A stretch of DNA of 64,000 nucleotides from Streptomyces spirodelae (GCF_017676385.1 NZ_JAFFZN010000017.1:62001-126000); one strand, 5' to 3'; positions 8,919-18,663 are shown, counted from the stretch's first letter. Program-made: numbers and translations. The notes: generated from the sequence alone by a model not told the origin.

Positions 8919-9869
8919 CTACGCGGGAGTTGTGCCGAAACGCGCTCGATACGCCGCCGGAGGCGCCCCGAGCAGGCGCACGAACACCCGGCGCATCGTC
9001 TCGTCAGTGCCGAACCCGCAGGTGCGGGCGATGGTGTCCACGCCGGCGTCGCAGGACTCGAGCATGGCCTGCGCTGCCTCCATGCGGACGCTTTCCACGT
9101 ACTGCCCGGGGGTGCTGCCGACCTCGCGGCGGAAGAGCCGGTTGAGGTGGCGCTCGCTGACGGCGAGCCGCTCGGCCATGGCGGCGAGGGTGTGGTTCCC
9201 TCCGGGATCGGCCACCACGGCATCCAGCACCCGCCGCAGCCCGGCATTGCGGGGCGGGGTCACCGCGCTCCGCACGCTGAACTGCGACTGGCCGCCTGGG
9301 CGTTGCAGGAAGACGACGAGGTATTTGGCCGCGGTACGCGCTACCTCAGGGCCGTGGTCCTCCTCTACCAGCGCCAGCGCCAGGTCGATGCCCGCGGTGA
9401 CCCCGGCCGAGGTGATGACGGGGCCGTCGCGTACGTAGATGGCGTCGGGCTCCACCCGCACCTGCGGGAAGCGCCTCGCGAGCATCGCGCACTCGGCCCA
9501 GTGCGTCGTGGCCCGCCTCCCGTCGAGCAGCCCGGCCTCCGCCAGCAGATACGCGCCGGTGCAGGCCGACGTCGTACGCCGCGCGCCCGCGCCGAGGCGG
9601 CGTACGTGTGCGATCAGCTCCTGCGGATGCCCGTGGCCGTTCACCGTCGGATAGCCCGGCACCATCACCGTGTCCACGGTCTCGGGGACGTCCTCTACCG
9701 CCAGTTCGACCCCCAGCGGAATCCCCGTGTCGCTCACCACCGCACGCCCGCCGAGCGAGGCGAGCCGGACCCGGTAGCCGCTCCCGTGCAGCACCTGCAC
9801 CGGACCGGCCACGTCGAGCAGCACCACGCCGTCGCCTACGACCACGACCACATCGCCCTCGGTCTCCAC
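8919..9869 (-). CDS. GlxA family transcriptional regulator (DJ-1/PfpI domain + AraC HTH)
   Basis: The 316-residue protein joins an N-terminal DJ-1/PfpI-like domain (residues 8-175) to a C-terminal AraC/XylS DNA-binding domain (about 215-310). The first has the nucleophile-elbow segment RTTSACTGAYLLAEAG with Cys and the following ATTHWAECAML. The second is seen in LAAMAERLAVSERHLNRLFR and GFGTDETMRRVFVRLLG. GlxA-type regulators sense small molecules through the DJ-1-like domain. The gene starts with GTG behind GGGGAGC and runs away from the exported DJ-1 protein gene at 10070, which is a likely target. Confidence 0.92.
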   Translation of the reverse strand: METEGDVVVVVGDGVVLLDVAGPVQVLHGSGYRVRLASLGGRAVVSDTGIPLGVELAVEDVPETVDTVMVPGYPTVNGHGHPQELIAHVRRLGAGARRTTSACTGAYLLAEAGLLDGRRATTHWAECAMLARRFPQVRVEPDAIYVRDGPVITSAGVTAGIDLALALVEEDHGPEVARTAAKYLVVFLQRPGGQSQFSVRSAVTPPRNAGLRRVLDAVVADPGGNHTLAAMAERLAVSERHLNRLFRREVGSTPGQYVESVRMEAAQAMLESCDAGVDTIARTCGFGTDETMRRVFVRLLGAPPAAYRARFGTTPA

Positions 9870-10069
9870 GCTCCCCAGTCTTGACGCCCGGCCGACATGT
9901 CCTCAAGGACCAGCAGCCCACACATCCGGACATCCCCTTCCATCCGGCTCCGGCCCGAGGGGAGAGTCGTCTGGCCCGCGTTCCACAGCTCGGAACCAGC
10001 GCAACTCGTGACGCCGGCCAACTCGCTCCGTCACGCCTCCGACCCCGACCGATCCAAGGAGCACACACC

Positions 10070-10801
10070 ATGCAGCGCCGAAACGTTCTCCGTACGGGCG
10101 CCGCGGCCACGGCCGCGACCGCGCTGAGCCTCGGCACCTCCAGCGGCGCCTCTGCCTCCGCCCCCGCCGCCGAGCAGAAGCGCAAGCGCACGCGCGAACT
10201 ACGCGTGCACACAGTGCTGTTCGACGCAGTCGAGGAGCAGGACTTCGCAGGCCCCATCGAGGTGTTGGGCATCGTCGCGGATGCCGACAAACGCCGGATC
10301 AAGCAGAGCTTCGTCAGCGCCGAGGGCCCCCGAACCGTACGGACGTCGTCCGGCATGCACATCGACATACGCGACCCCTGGGCCCCGGAGGACGCAGACG
10401 TCCTGCTCGTGCCGGGCGGGGGCTACGGTAAGGGGTCCGGGGTCGACGACGAGATCAAGCGCGGCGTACTACCACGCGCACTGGCCGAGGCCGAGCGGCC
10501 CGGGCTGATCATGGGCGGGATATGCACCGGCGTCATGGTCATGTCGGCGGCGAAGATCACCCGCGGCCGACCGTGCACGACGCACTTCGCGGCTCGCAAG
10601 GATCTCGCCAAGCAGGGCGGGAAGCTCACGTATGGGCGCGTGGTGGACGACGGCGACCTGATCACCTGTGGCGGTGTCACCTCGGGTCTCGATCTGGGCC
10701 TCTGGCTCGCCGAGCGCATCTACGGCCCGGAAACCGCGCTGCTCGCCGAGATGGTCCTTGAGTACGAACGCCGGGGCACCGTGTGGCGCGCGGAGGGCTG
10801 A
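10070..10801 (+). CDS. exported DJ-1/PfpI family protein
   Basis: This 243-residue protein starts with a probable Tat signal: RRNVLRTGAAATAATALSL, then an Ala-Ser rich cleavage region. The mature part is a DJ-1/PfpI domain with the Glu strand region DFAGPIEVLG and a Cys nucleophile in GGICTGVMVMSAA, followed by CTTHFAARKDLA. That order resembles isonitrile hydratase-like and GlxA-type DJ-1 domains. The ATG at 10070 has AAGGAG nine bases upstream, and longer upstream reading is rejected for that reason. The divergent neighbour is a GlxA regulator carrying a related domain. The enzymatic activity is unknown. Confidence 0.85.
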   Translation: MQRRNVLRTGAAATAATALSLGTSSGASASAPAAEQKRKRTRELRVHTVLFDAVEEQDFAGPIEVLGIVADADKRRIKQSFVSAEGPRTVRTSSGMHIDIRDPWAPEDADVLLVPGGGYGKGSGVDDEIKRGVLPRALAEAERPGLIMGGICTGVMVMSAAKITRGRPCTTHFAARKDLAKQGGKLTYGRVVDDGDLITCGGVTSGLDLGLWLAERIYGPETALLAEMVLEYERRGTVWRAEG

Positions 10802-11087
10802 CCGCAGCGACGGGGCCTGTATCAGGCTGGAGCTCGGTGGCCACCTGGCCCTCGTCGCCGGCCTCAAGGCCGACGGCTCCTGACTGGGGACTCAAGCTCT
10901 CCTGGCTCTCGCGCAGCTGCGGATCGGAACACCGTACGCCCGGCTCGCGACTGGTTCCCGGATCGGGACAAGTCTCGGCCGGCTCACCGGCCCCGGCCCG
11001 GGTCACGGCCCCGGTCCTGTGCTGACTGATCACCGGTGCATCCTCCTTGATCGGGAGTTGCACAGCACGATTCACGGTCCCGACGGG
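10802..11087. other. convergent intergenic region, no gene seen
   Basis: These 286 bp lie between the stops of the DJ-1 gene (plus) and the CAP-domain gene (minus). No reading frame here has family features, and no strong terminator hairpin was spotted by eye. Confidence 0.4.
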
Positions 11088-11837
11088 TCAGCGGGCGGTG
11101 GCGAAGTCCTGGGTCCAGTAGTGGCCGGGCTGGGCGTGGCTGACGCCGATCTCCTTGAAGTCGCAGTTCAGGATGTTGGCCCTGTGGCCGGAGCTGTTCA
11201 TCCAGCCCTCCATGACGCTCTCGGGCGAGCTGTAGCCGTAGGCCACGTTCTCGCCGTAGGTGCTCCAGGAGTACCCCGCCCGCTCGATGCGCTCGTCGGG
11301 GGAGGATCCGTCGGACCCGGTGTGCGACATGTTGCTGTGCTCCGCCATGTCCTCGCTGTGGGCCTCAGCGGCCTTGGTCAGCCTGGCGTCGACCGTCACC
11401 GGCTTGCAGCCGGCCTTGGCGCGCTCCTTGTTGACCAGCTCGACGATCTGGCCCTGGAGACCGGAGGACCCTGACGCCGGGGTGGCGGGAGTCGACGTGG
11501 GGGCCTTGGAGGACGGCGCGCTCGACTTGGTGGTGGCCTTGGCCGGAGCGGTACGCGTAGGGGCCGCGGAGGAGGCGGGGGCGGACTTGGTGATACGCGG
11601 CGAGGCAGTGGCCCGTGCGGTGGGCTCGGACCGGTCGCCGCGGTGCTTCCCCCGGTGGTCACCCCGGTCCGCGTCGGTGTGCGGGCTGGTCCGCTCGCCG
11701 CTACGCGCCTCGGAGCCCGTGCTGTCCTGCCCGTCCAGACAGGCCATGGCAACGGAAGGCACACTCACGGCAGCGACGGCCATGGCCGCGACGGCTATCT
11801 TCCGGCGGCGCGTCTTCTTGCTGCGGTGCTTGCTCAT
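11088..11837 (-). CDS. secreted CAP (SCP/PR1) domain protein
   Basis: The 249-residue protein begins MSKHRSKKTRRRK, then a hydrophobic signal segment (IAVAAMAVAAVSVPSVAMA). A long Ser/Thr/Ala/Pro-rich linker follows to about residue 120. The C-terminal 120 residues are a CAP domain: QIVELVNKERAKAG, AEAHSEDMAEHSNMSHTG, YGENVAYGYSSPESVMEGWMNSSGHRANIL and HYWTQDF. The conserved His and Glu positions are present. Bacterial CAP proteins are extracellular and mostly of unknown activity. The ATG at 11837 was preferred because it gives the signal peptide and has a GTGAGGT ribosome site. Confidence 0.9.
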   Translation of the reverse strand: MSKHRSKKTRRRKIAVAAMAVAAVSVPSVAMACLDGQDSTGSEARSGERTSPHTDADRGDHRGKHRGDRSEPTARATASPRITKSAPASSAAPTRTAPAKATTKSSAPSSKAPTSTPATPASGSSGLQGQIVELVNKERAKAGCKPVTVDARLTKAAEAHSEDMAEHSNMSHTGSDGSSPDERIERAGYSWSTYGENVAYGYSSPESVMEGWMNSSGHRANILNCDFKEIGVSHAQPGHYWTQDFATAR

Positions 11838-12600
11838 ACGTGACCTCACTCGGTGATCGCAGACACGCCCTCCTGCCGGCGCGCCTTGCGGGCCGTCATC
11901 CTTAGGGCCACCGAAGGCGCGGGGCAACACGTGTTCGGTCCCGAGGAGCTTCGTCGTGACACACGTGGCTTGCGCTTCCCGGCGAAGCGTGTTGGATCCG
12001 CCTTCACGCGTTCATCACGGCACTGCTACACCGTCAGAACGCCTGGCAGCGACGCGAGTGGCTGCCACGCCGCTGCGGGGCGGACGTCATCGCAGGCCCG
12101 AGCAGATATATCCACCAAAGTGGAAAAGTTCTCTTGCGCCGCCCAAGAGATATCGACCTTCGTGTGCCTTTTGAGCCCTGGATCGATGTGACAGATCTCA
12201 TGGCATGGCAGGGCGCATCTGCCGTGCATGTCCCCCGGGCCGAGGGCGGCGCTCCGTGCGGTGGCCGGGCAGGACCCCGCACGCGGTACCGGAGTGATTG
12301 CACGCTGAGCGGTCGGACTCGGTCCAGAGCACCGGCGGCCGACCGAGCCAGGTCATGCGCCAGACCGTTGACCAACCGCATCGGCCGACGCGGCGGGCCG
12401 AGGTGCGCACGACTTCCGCGGACCCTCCGAGCCAAGCGCGCAGCCCGCCTCACGAACGTGTCCGGGTTCATCGCGCTGACCCGCTTGGGAAAGGAGGCGG
12501 TCTGGGACACCGCAGCACAGCGCGGGCCCGCCTGGCGCGACGCCGCATGCCCAGGCTGACTGTCATGCGCCCAACTGGGTTGTCACAGAGGGCTGACACG
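11838..12600. other. 763-bp non-coding stretch with an AT-rich patch
   Basis: No frame here looks like a real gene on either strand. Around 12107-12165 the DNA is unusually AT-rich for this genome. It contains a CTCTTG/CAAGAG inverted repeat around CGCCGCC (12132-12150) and two GATAT-containing direct repeats either side. This could be a promoter-operator region, but no gene starts close by in either direction. Confidence 0.4.
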
Positions 12601-13461
12601 ATGCGGAGCATGTCAACCTCGCCCGTGTGGCTTCCCGCCGTCCCTGACCACGAACTGGCCCTGGACGGAACCACTCTCAGATGCCGTAAGTCCGACGGCC
12701 GCGTGCTGCGGTCAGTCCCCAGAGCCGTGCGCAGCAGCTCGACGGGCGAGAAGCTGTCCGAGTTGCGCGAGCGGCTGGTGCGGCACGAGGGGGAATGCCG
12801 GTCCACCGTGGAGTCCTGGCTGTTGGCCGGCGTTCCGGTACCCGCCGCCTTGCTGGCCCGCGTGTGGCCGGACCCGAGCTGGCGGTCCGTCCTCGAGCAC
12901 CTCGTAGTGGTCGTCGACGGGCGGACGGGCTTGCTGACGGAGGTGACCGGGGAGGGTCGTACCCGCTTGGTGGACCAGGACGGTACTCCGCACACCCCGC
13001 CGGTGGGCCCGGTGTCCCTGCCGCATCCGGTCCTGCTGTCCGACGTCGGAAAGTGGCGGGAGGTGCTCGCCGGCCAGGACGCCGTGCAGGGCATCCCGCA
13101 GCTCGCCCGCGCGATCCACCACCGGCCGGACGATGTCGACCCCGAAGCCACCAGCCTCGACGACTACGCCGGGGGTGAGTTCGAGGAGTTGCGTCACGCC
13201 ACCGTCCGCGCCGCACGGTACGGCTTCGTCATACGCGGCGGTTTCGCGTCGCTGCGGACCACCGACGGTGGCGTCGGTCTGCAGGCCCGCTACTGGCTGG
13301 GGGCCGACGATCCCGGCCTGCCCATCGAGACCGGACGGCTCTTGTGGGTCGATCCATCCGAACGGCCCGTCGCGCTCGGCGAGGTCGGTCCGGTGGCCTG
13401 GTCCGAAGGCGTACGCATGGCAGAACTGATCCGTGCAGGAGGGACGACCGATGACCAGTGA
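12601..13461 (+). CDS. DUF4132-like protein
   Basis: The protein has 286 residues from the ATG at 12601 (a second ATG lies three codons on). AGAGGG sits eight bases upstream. Its C-terminal 110 residues resemble the end of DUF4132 proteins: an ATVRAARYGFVIRGGFASL strand region, then LLWVDPSERPVALGEVGPVAWSEGVRMAELI. DUF4132 proteins such as E. coli YehI/MolR are linked to MoxR-vWA gene clusters. I see no MoxR or vWA gene in this window. The next gene begins inside its last codons, so the two are co-translated. The family assignment is by eye and moderate. Confidence 0.6.
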   Translation: MRSMSTSPVWLPAVPDHELALDGTTLRCRKSDGRVLRSVPRAVRSSSTGEKLSELRERLVRHEGECRSTVESWLLAGVPVPAALLARVWPDPSWRSVLEHLVVVVDGRTGLLTEVTGEGRTRLVDQDGTPHTPPVGPVSLPHPVLLSDVGKWREVLAGQDAVQGIPQLARAIHHRPDDVDPEATSLDDYAGGEFEELRHATVRAARYGFVIRGGFASLRTTDGGVGLQARYWLGADDPGLPIETGRLLWVDPSERPVALGEVGPVAWSEGVRMAELIRAGGTTDDQ

Positions 13462-16400
13462 CCGCGTCGCACTGGACACGGGCCTGGCGCCCGCTGGTAC
13501 CTCGGGCGGTGAGCCGGTCACCGCGCGCCGCTACACCCACCCGCTGCTCGGCACCCGCCCCGTGGTCCGACTGAGCGGGCAGACTGCCGCGCCCGGCGAG
13601 GACCGGGTGCTGGCAGCCGCCGGGTTCTCCGCACCCGAGATTGGTGCACCGGTGTCGGCGGTTACCGCCAGGGAACCCGGCTACCCGGCGTGGGCTCTGC
13701 TGCACGACCCTGCGCACGCCGACGCCGCCCTGGCGGCGGCGCCCGAGATGGCGCGCGCCGAGCGGCTGGCCGGACCCAAGCCTGGACCCGCGCTCGACCG
13801 GTACGGACAGATCGCCGCGACGCTGCCGGACTCCCACCTTCCCGCCTACTGGGAACAGGTCGGCCGGGCCTTCATCGCCGCCGGCCGCCACCGGCAGGCT
13901 GCGATGATGTTCGGCCGGGCACGCCAGGCCGACCAGTACCTGCCGTCCGTCGATCCCGTCAGGCAGCGCGCGGTGTTCTTGGAGTTCGCCCTCGCCGGGG
14001 CCCTGTCGGTCAAGGACATCAAGACCTACGTCGCAAACCTCGGCAAGCGCCGGGGCGATCCCGTCGCGGCCTACCAGGAGCTGCGGGAACTGGCGGTCCG
14101 CCGCACGCTCGGCGGCCTGCCGCCCTGGCCCGAGATGCTCAAGCAGCTCACCAAACTGGCCAAGGCCGCCGGCCTCGACGTGGCGGCCGAGCACGGGTCC
14201 CTGCTGGAAACCCTCGTGGAAGCCCCGGCGCTCTGGCGGGCCGCGGACGGCTTCTGGACCTCACAGCGCAAGACCTGGCTGGCCGCCGTCGCCGCCTCGG
14301 ACACGGTCAAGAGACGGCTGGTGTGGCACCTGCTCGACCTCCCGTACTCGGACATGGACGCCTGGTGGGTCGCCCTCCTCGACGAGGCGGACGCCTTCGA
14401 CCAACTCGGCGAGGACACCGGCCGGTGGCTGACCGCAATGCTCCGCCGCTACCGCGGACCTGACCGACGCCCACCCAAGGCCCCCGGGGCGCTGCTGGAC
14501 CTGCTGCCGCGCCTGGCCGCGCGGATCGGCCCGGAAGAGGGCCCACTGCGCCTCGGCAACGGCACCGCGAAGGAGTACCGCATCGACGCGGCGGTCATCG
14601 GCGGGTGCCTGGCAGCGGGCATCCCGCTGCCGGACCCGGATCCGAAGCTGCTGCTGGGGCGCTGGTGGGAGCACGACCGCGGCGATCTGGAAGCGCTGAC
14701 GGCCGATGACCGATTCGCCGACCCGCTGGTCCATTCCCTCCTCGCGGACACGTGGTCCGACGAACGCTGGAAGAGGGCATGGACGATCGAGCCACTGCGG
14801 CCCTTCCTGCGCAGGATCATCGACGACCGACTGAACTGCGCCACTTCCGGCACCCTCCAAAGCGCTCTCGACGCGTTCGACTGGCTCTACGGAACACTGT
14901 CCCGGCGGGCGGTGGCCGAACTGCCCGGCCTCCTCGACCGGCTCGCCGGCCTCGACTTCGTGGCCCCGCTGACCAAGACGCTCCGCGCGGGCATCCTCGA
15001 CGAGCTGGGCTGGGACGCCCTGGACAAGGCCGCCGGCGAACTGACGGGCGAGGACAACTGGTGCCGGGCCAGCTGGCCGATCCTGACGGTGCACGACCGC
15101 CGCAAGGCCATCGCGATCGGCCCCGGCGGCCGGATCGCGGAGCACCGGCTGGTGGTGCCGCAGGGCGCCAGCCAGTTCAGCTACGACGTGCGGGCGTTCT
15201 TCTCAGAAGGAGAGTTCCAGGTCTTTCACGCCGTCAACCGGGACCAGAGCGTGTACTGGTCCGGCGCGCCGGGCGAGATCCATACGAAGGACGAAACCTC
15301 GTGGAAGTGGCGGTTCGGCGAGAAGACGCGCTCCGGCTACACCTTCCTGGGCCCCGGCGCCCGGCGGTTCATGGGCCACCGGCTGCTGACCGTGGGCGAT
15401 CGCCGCGTTGACCCCGAGGGCCACATGTTCCACGACGGCCGGACGTACTGGTGGTACACCGGCGTGGACAAGGAATCCCGGGTGGTTCGCCCCATCGACC
15501 TGTCCACCGAGGAACTCGGCGAGCCCGGCCTGCCCGCGTTCCTCGACCCGTCGCTGCTGGGTCAGGACGAGGGCTGGCTGATCGAGCACGCATCGCTGGC
15601 CCCGGTCACTCCCGGCACCGGCGCCTCGCCTCTGGGCACCGACGGCATACACCTGGGCTTCAGGGTCGCCTACGACCGCAAGACGGGACGGATCCGATAC
15701 CACCGCATCGACGGCGTCCACGGCACCGCTCTCCCGACAACCGGGTCCCTGCCGCACGCTCGCTGGTCGGCCAAGCCCCCCGTCCCCTGGGGGCTCCTCG
15801 ACGTTCCCTGCTCGGACCGACGACTGCTGCTGGACGGCGGCTACGACGTCACCGCACGCGATCCGGAAACCGGTGCGTCGCACTGGCGCGTCTACATGAT
15901 GGACCAGGACTGGATCGTCAACCACGCGTCCCCGATGGCCGCGGGCACACGGCGCATGCCGCCGAAGGCATTCTGGCACTTCCTGACCCCCCGTGACCTC
16001 CCCGGCTCGCGGGCGCTGCGGGAGATCTCCGAGGACACCGTGCGGGCACTGCTGGCGGCGACGTCCACCTCCGCGCCGGCGCTGCGCAAAGCCCTCGGTT
16101 CCCTGCTGCCCCAGGTCGGCCATCAGTTACTCCTGGACGGCCTCATGGGGTTCTTCCAGGAGACCAACCGCCGGATACAGCACCGGGACCGGCTCCTGAA
16201 AGTGCTCGGCCAGCAGGCCGCCCGGCTGCTGGAGGTCGCCGAAGGGGACGTGGACGGCGCGCTGGACGGGCTGGTCAGCTTCTACTCCGAGGGAACTGGC
16301 GGGACGGTACGGCAGATCGAGCTGGCCTCGGCGTTCTTCGCCGGCTCGATCGACAGCGAGTCGGCCATGTCCCACTGGGCGGTCCACGGGAGTCATTATG

Positions 16401-17149
16401 ACTGGACGGAGCTCGTCGGCCGCATCGGCGGCCTCGGCATCCGGGCGGCCAGCGCCGTCACCCCCGCCGAGCATCGCGCCGCGGTGATCGGGCTGCTGCG
16501 GTTCTGGGCCTCCTCGCCTCTGAACGATCCGGGACTGCACCGCGGTCTGTTGGACCCAGGGGAGAACGGAGACGAGGAGCCCCCGGTGGCCCGGTCCACC
16601 GCGCAGGGCACACTGCTGCCGCTGGACATCGCCATGCACTTCGGCGATTGGGCCCGCTCGCAAGCAGGCAGGAACTACAGGATCAAGGCGTTTCTGCAAC
16701 GGGGCGACATGCCCCGGCCGGAAGGATTCGTCGACATCCGGCCGGTGGCCCGAGGCTGGGCCACCAGCAAGCGGCTGCGGCTACTGGCCGACGAGTTGGA
16801 GCGACGCGAACCGGTGCCGTTCGACCCCGACGCGGCAGCCCGCCTCGCCGAGACCGCCGGTCTCGACCACGCGGAGGCAGCGTTGTGGCTGACCGGCCTG
16901 CCCGGAGTCGACGCCGGCGGTGCCCGCACGTTCCGCACCGACACCCGTCTGTCGCCCGACGTCCGCGCCGCCTTGGGGTTGAAGGTGACTGAGACTGCCG
17001 ACGCATGCGACAGGCTGTGGCGGGTGCCCGCCGAATCCCGCCTGGAACTGTACGACGCGGCGATGCCCAACGACCCGGGACAGCTCTGGAACCAGCACAT
17101 GATGGTCGAGCGGTTGGCAGAGGCATTCCGAGGGCGACCGTCCGGCTGA
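13451..17149 (+). CDS. large uncharacterised protein, possibly a MoxR-vWA-associated repeat/propeller protein
   Basis: This protein of 1232 residues starts at the ATG at 13451, behind AGGAGGGA, and overlaps the previous gene by 11 bp. No catalytic motif was recognised. Residues 130-420 are mainly helical and TPR-like (HLPAYWEQVGRAFIAAGRHRQ). Residues 540-870 are rich in Gly, Trp and Tyr with repeated short strands such as EGEFQVFHAVNRDQSVYW and EGHMFHDGRTYWWYTG. These look like beta-propeller blades. The C-terminal third is again helical. It has no signal peptide and is probably cytoplasmic. The overlap with a DUF4132-like gene suggests a shared complex. Any function is inference. Confidence 0.65.
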   Translation: MTSDRVALDTGLAPAGTSGGEPVTARRYTHPLLGTRPVVRLSGQTAAPGEDRVLAAAGFSAPEIGAPVSAVTAREPGYPAWALLHDPAHADAALAAAPEMARAERLAGPKPGPALDRYGQIAATLPDSHLPAYWEQVGRAFIAAGRHRQAAMMFGRARQADQYLPSVDPVRQRAVFLEFALAGALSVKDIKTYVANLGKRRGDPVAAYQELRELAVRRTLGGLPPWPEMLKQLTKLAKAAGLDVAAEHGSLLETLVEAPALWRAADGFWTSQRKTWLAAVAASDTVKRRLVWHLLDLPYSDMDAWWVALLDEADAFDQLGEDTGRWLTAMLRRYRGPDRRPPKAPGALLDLLPRLAARIGPEEGPLRLGNGTAKEYRIDAAVIGGCLAAGIPLPDPDPKLLLGRWWEHDRGDLEALTADDRFADPLVHSLLADTWSDERWKRAWTIEPLRPFLRRIIDDRLNCATSGTLQSALDAFDWLYGTLSRRAVAELPGLLDRLAGLDFVAPLTKTLRAGILDELGWDALDKAAGELTGEDNWCRASWPILTVHDRRKAIAIGPGGRIAEHRLVVPQGASQFSYDVRAFFSEGEFQVFHAVNRDQSVYWSGAPGEIHTKDETSWKWRFGEKTRSGYTFLGPGARRFMGHRLLTVGDRRVDPEGHMFHDGRTYWWYTGVDKESRVVRPIDLSTEELGEPGLPAFLDPSLLGQDEGWLIEHASLAPVTPGTGASPLGTDGIHLGFRVAYDRKTGRIRYHRIDGVHGTALPTTGSLPHARWSAKPPVPWGLLDVPCSDRRLLLDGGYDVTARDPETGASHWRVYMMDQDWIVNHASPMAAGTRRMPPKAFWHFLTPRDLPGSRALREISEDTVRALLAATSTSAPALRKALGSLLPQVGHQLLLDGLMGFFQETNRRIQHRDRLLKVLGQQAARLLEVAEGDVDGALDGLVSFYSEGTGGTVRQIELASAFFAGSIDSESAMSHWAVHGSHYDWTELVGRIGGLGIRAASAVTPAEHRAAVIGLLRFWASSPLNDPGLHRGLLDPGENGDEEPPVARSTAQGTLLPLDIAMHFGDWARSQAGRNYRIKAFLQRGDMPRPEGFVDIRPVARGWATSKRLRLLADELERREPVPFDPDAAARLAETAGLDHAEAALWLTGLPGVDAGGARTFRTDTRLSPDVRAALGLKVTETADACDRLWRVPAESRLELYDAAMPNDPGQLWNQHMMVERLAEAFRGRPSG

Positions 17150-17415
17150 CGGTTCCGGTTTGCTCAGGGGGCGGGAGGCGATCAGGTGCAGCACGACCGG
17201 CGACGGAGCCGTCTTCCCGACATCGCCTCCCGCACGTTGGGATGACGTCGTGACCGCACCCGTTCCCCACCCGGAACGCACACGAGCGGAGGTGTTCCGC
17301 CGGACGAGGCCCGGCGTCGTCCGAGTCGGAGATCCGGCGGGCGGGGGGGGGGCGGGCCCCCCGCAGTCCGTCTCGGCGGGGTCCACGCCCTGGCGGGCCT
17401 GGCCGACGACGCACC

Positions 17416-17535
17416 CACCCCTGGCAAGGCCACGACCTCGACTGCACTGGCGTCGTCTTCGACGGCGCCGACTTCTCCGGCGCGGTGTTCTCCGGCGGCA
17501 CCGTCGACTTCTCCGCAAGGCGGGTTGTTTTCTTC
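17416..17535 (+). pseudogene. remnant of a pentapeptide-repeat protein
   Basis: In one frame this stretch reads a run of pentapeptide repeats (A/C-D/T-L/F-x-x): LDCTGVVFDGADFSGAVFSG then GTVDFSA. It is preceded by the WQGHDLD lead-in often seen in Streptomyces pentapeptide proteins. The frame runs into unrelated sequence after about 40 residues and has no plausible start, so only a fragment survives. A run of ten Gs and a GC-only hairpin lie just upstream (17341-17363). Confidence 0.6.
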
Positions 17536-17854
17536 GGAAGCGAAAGCGAAGAGTCCGCAGAGCGGATAGCCTACCGGGGGATTCCGCCCCAAAAGGCGCG
17601 TCCCGGAGGGGCAATACGAAGCGCACCATCCCGAGCGACAAGCGACGCCACACATCTGCCGCTGAACTGATGCCAGTGGCAGGTGCCGACGCTGACCGGC
17701 TGGAGCAGCATTACGGCGGCTCTACCGACCTGCTCTTCTCTGAACCGCCCAAGCTCAGCGTCGAGGACCAGGCGACCCGGGCCCGGCTGGGCGAGCTCCT
17801 CGACGGCGGAATGCTCACCATGCTCCAGACAGCGTCATTCCACGGAGGACGCAA

Positions 17855-18262
17855 GACGGCGGATTCCGGGAACGGAGGCCCTGCACTTACTCTGACGCCC
17901 TGACAGTTTCAACCAGCGCAAATCCAGCGACCGTACGGATAGCGACGGATGATGACAGGCGACGACGTATCAGTTTTACCAGCGACCATCCAGCGACGAG
18001 AATCCGGGCGGGGCGGCCCTGAAAACGGGGCCACCCCGCCTGACCTGCTGGTTTGACTAGCCGCAGACGATCAGTTTTCGATGCGCGCTACACATTGAAG
18101 CGGAACGTCGACGACTCGGCAGCCACCTGCGAAAACGCGTCGCCGCGGCACAGCAACCAGCGCACAACCAGCAACCGTCGACGGTGCTGCCCGAAGCCCT
18201 TCAGGCCGCCGATCGCTTGCTCTCGGATACATCGCAGCTCCCCCGAGGGGCAGCGTGACTCG
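17855..18262. repeat. ychF-tail repeat copy A (putative attachment-site half)
   Basis: This is the first of three related non-coding segments. It carries CCAGCG-type short repeats, a hairpin at 18007-18040 (13-bp stem, one mismatch) and the block 18083-18106. That block is the reverse complement of the last five codons and stop of ychF (FRFNV-stop). It then shares about 150 bp with copy B but not with copy C. See copies B and C and the finding on tandem integration. Confidence 0.8.
18007..18040. terminator. hairpin in repeat copy A
   Basis: GGCGGGGCGGCCC pairs with GGGCCACCCCGCC across a seven-base loop, with one C-A mismatch. It occupies the same place as the perfect hairpin beside intact ychF but has a different stem sequence. 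Confidence 0.65.
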
Positions 18263-18339
18263 TGAAGGCGGGTAACGCTCCGCCCCTGAACGCCGACCGC
18301 TTCCGAGGGACGCCGGACAGCCGCCGGCCGGAATGCGCA

Positions 18340-18480
18340 CTACCGAAGTGTTCCGCTGGTGTGCAGATAGGCGAGGGTCATGGTGACGATCTGAGCAGTC
18401 AGATCGGTGGCGTCGAAGTGCGGGTCGCGGCCCATGAAGCGATGGGTCAGCGACTCCACCGTCGCCAGGACGAAGCGGGG
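18340..18480 (-). pseudogene. C-terminal remnant of a TetR-family regulator
   Basis: The minus strand encodes RFVLATVESLTHRFMGRD and DLTAQIVTMTLAYLHTSG, the pattern of the last helices of TetR regulators (RFLLATVEGLTHR...IVALLLAYL). No helix-turn-helix or rest of the protein exists upstream; that sequence is unrelated. It lies just inside repeat copy A, at the edge of the patchwork region. Confidence 0.55.
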
Positions 18481-18663
18481 GTGAGCCCGCCTCCCGTCAG
18501 GTGGGCCCGCCCGTGCGAGCGGAGCCACCCTGACGGCCGACCGAGCCAACCGGTCCACCGATCTACCGGCTCAGCGCCCCCGCCGGCACCGCCCCCGGGG
18601 CCGCCGATGTGCAGGCGTCCGTGCATTACACGTCGTGGCTCGTCGGCTCGAGCAGCTCGAAGG

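Noticed and set aside
17160..17903. Plus-strand frame of 247 codons
   Set aside because: Its first half runs over the pentapeptide remnant in another frame. The end (LEQHYGGSTDLLFSEPP) matches no family I know. It also runs into repeat copy A.
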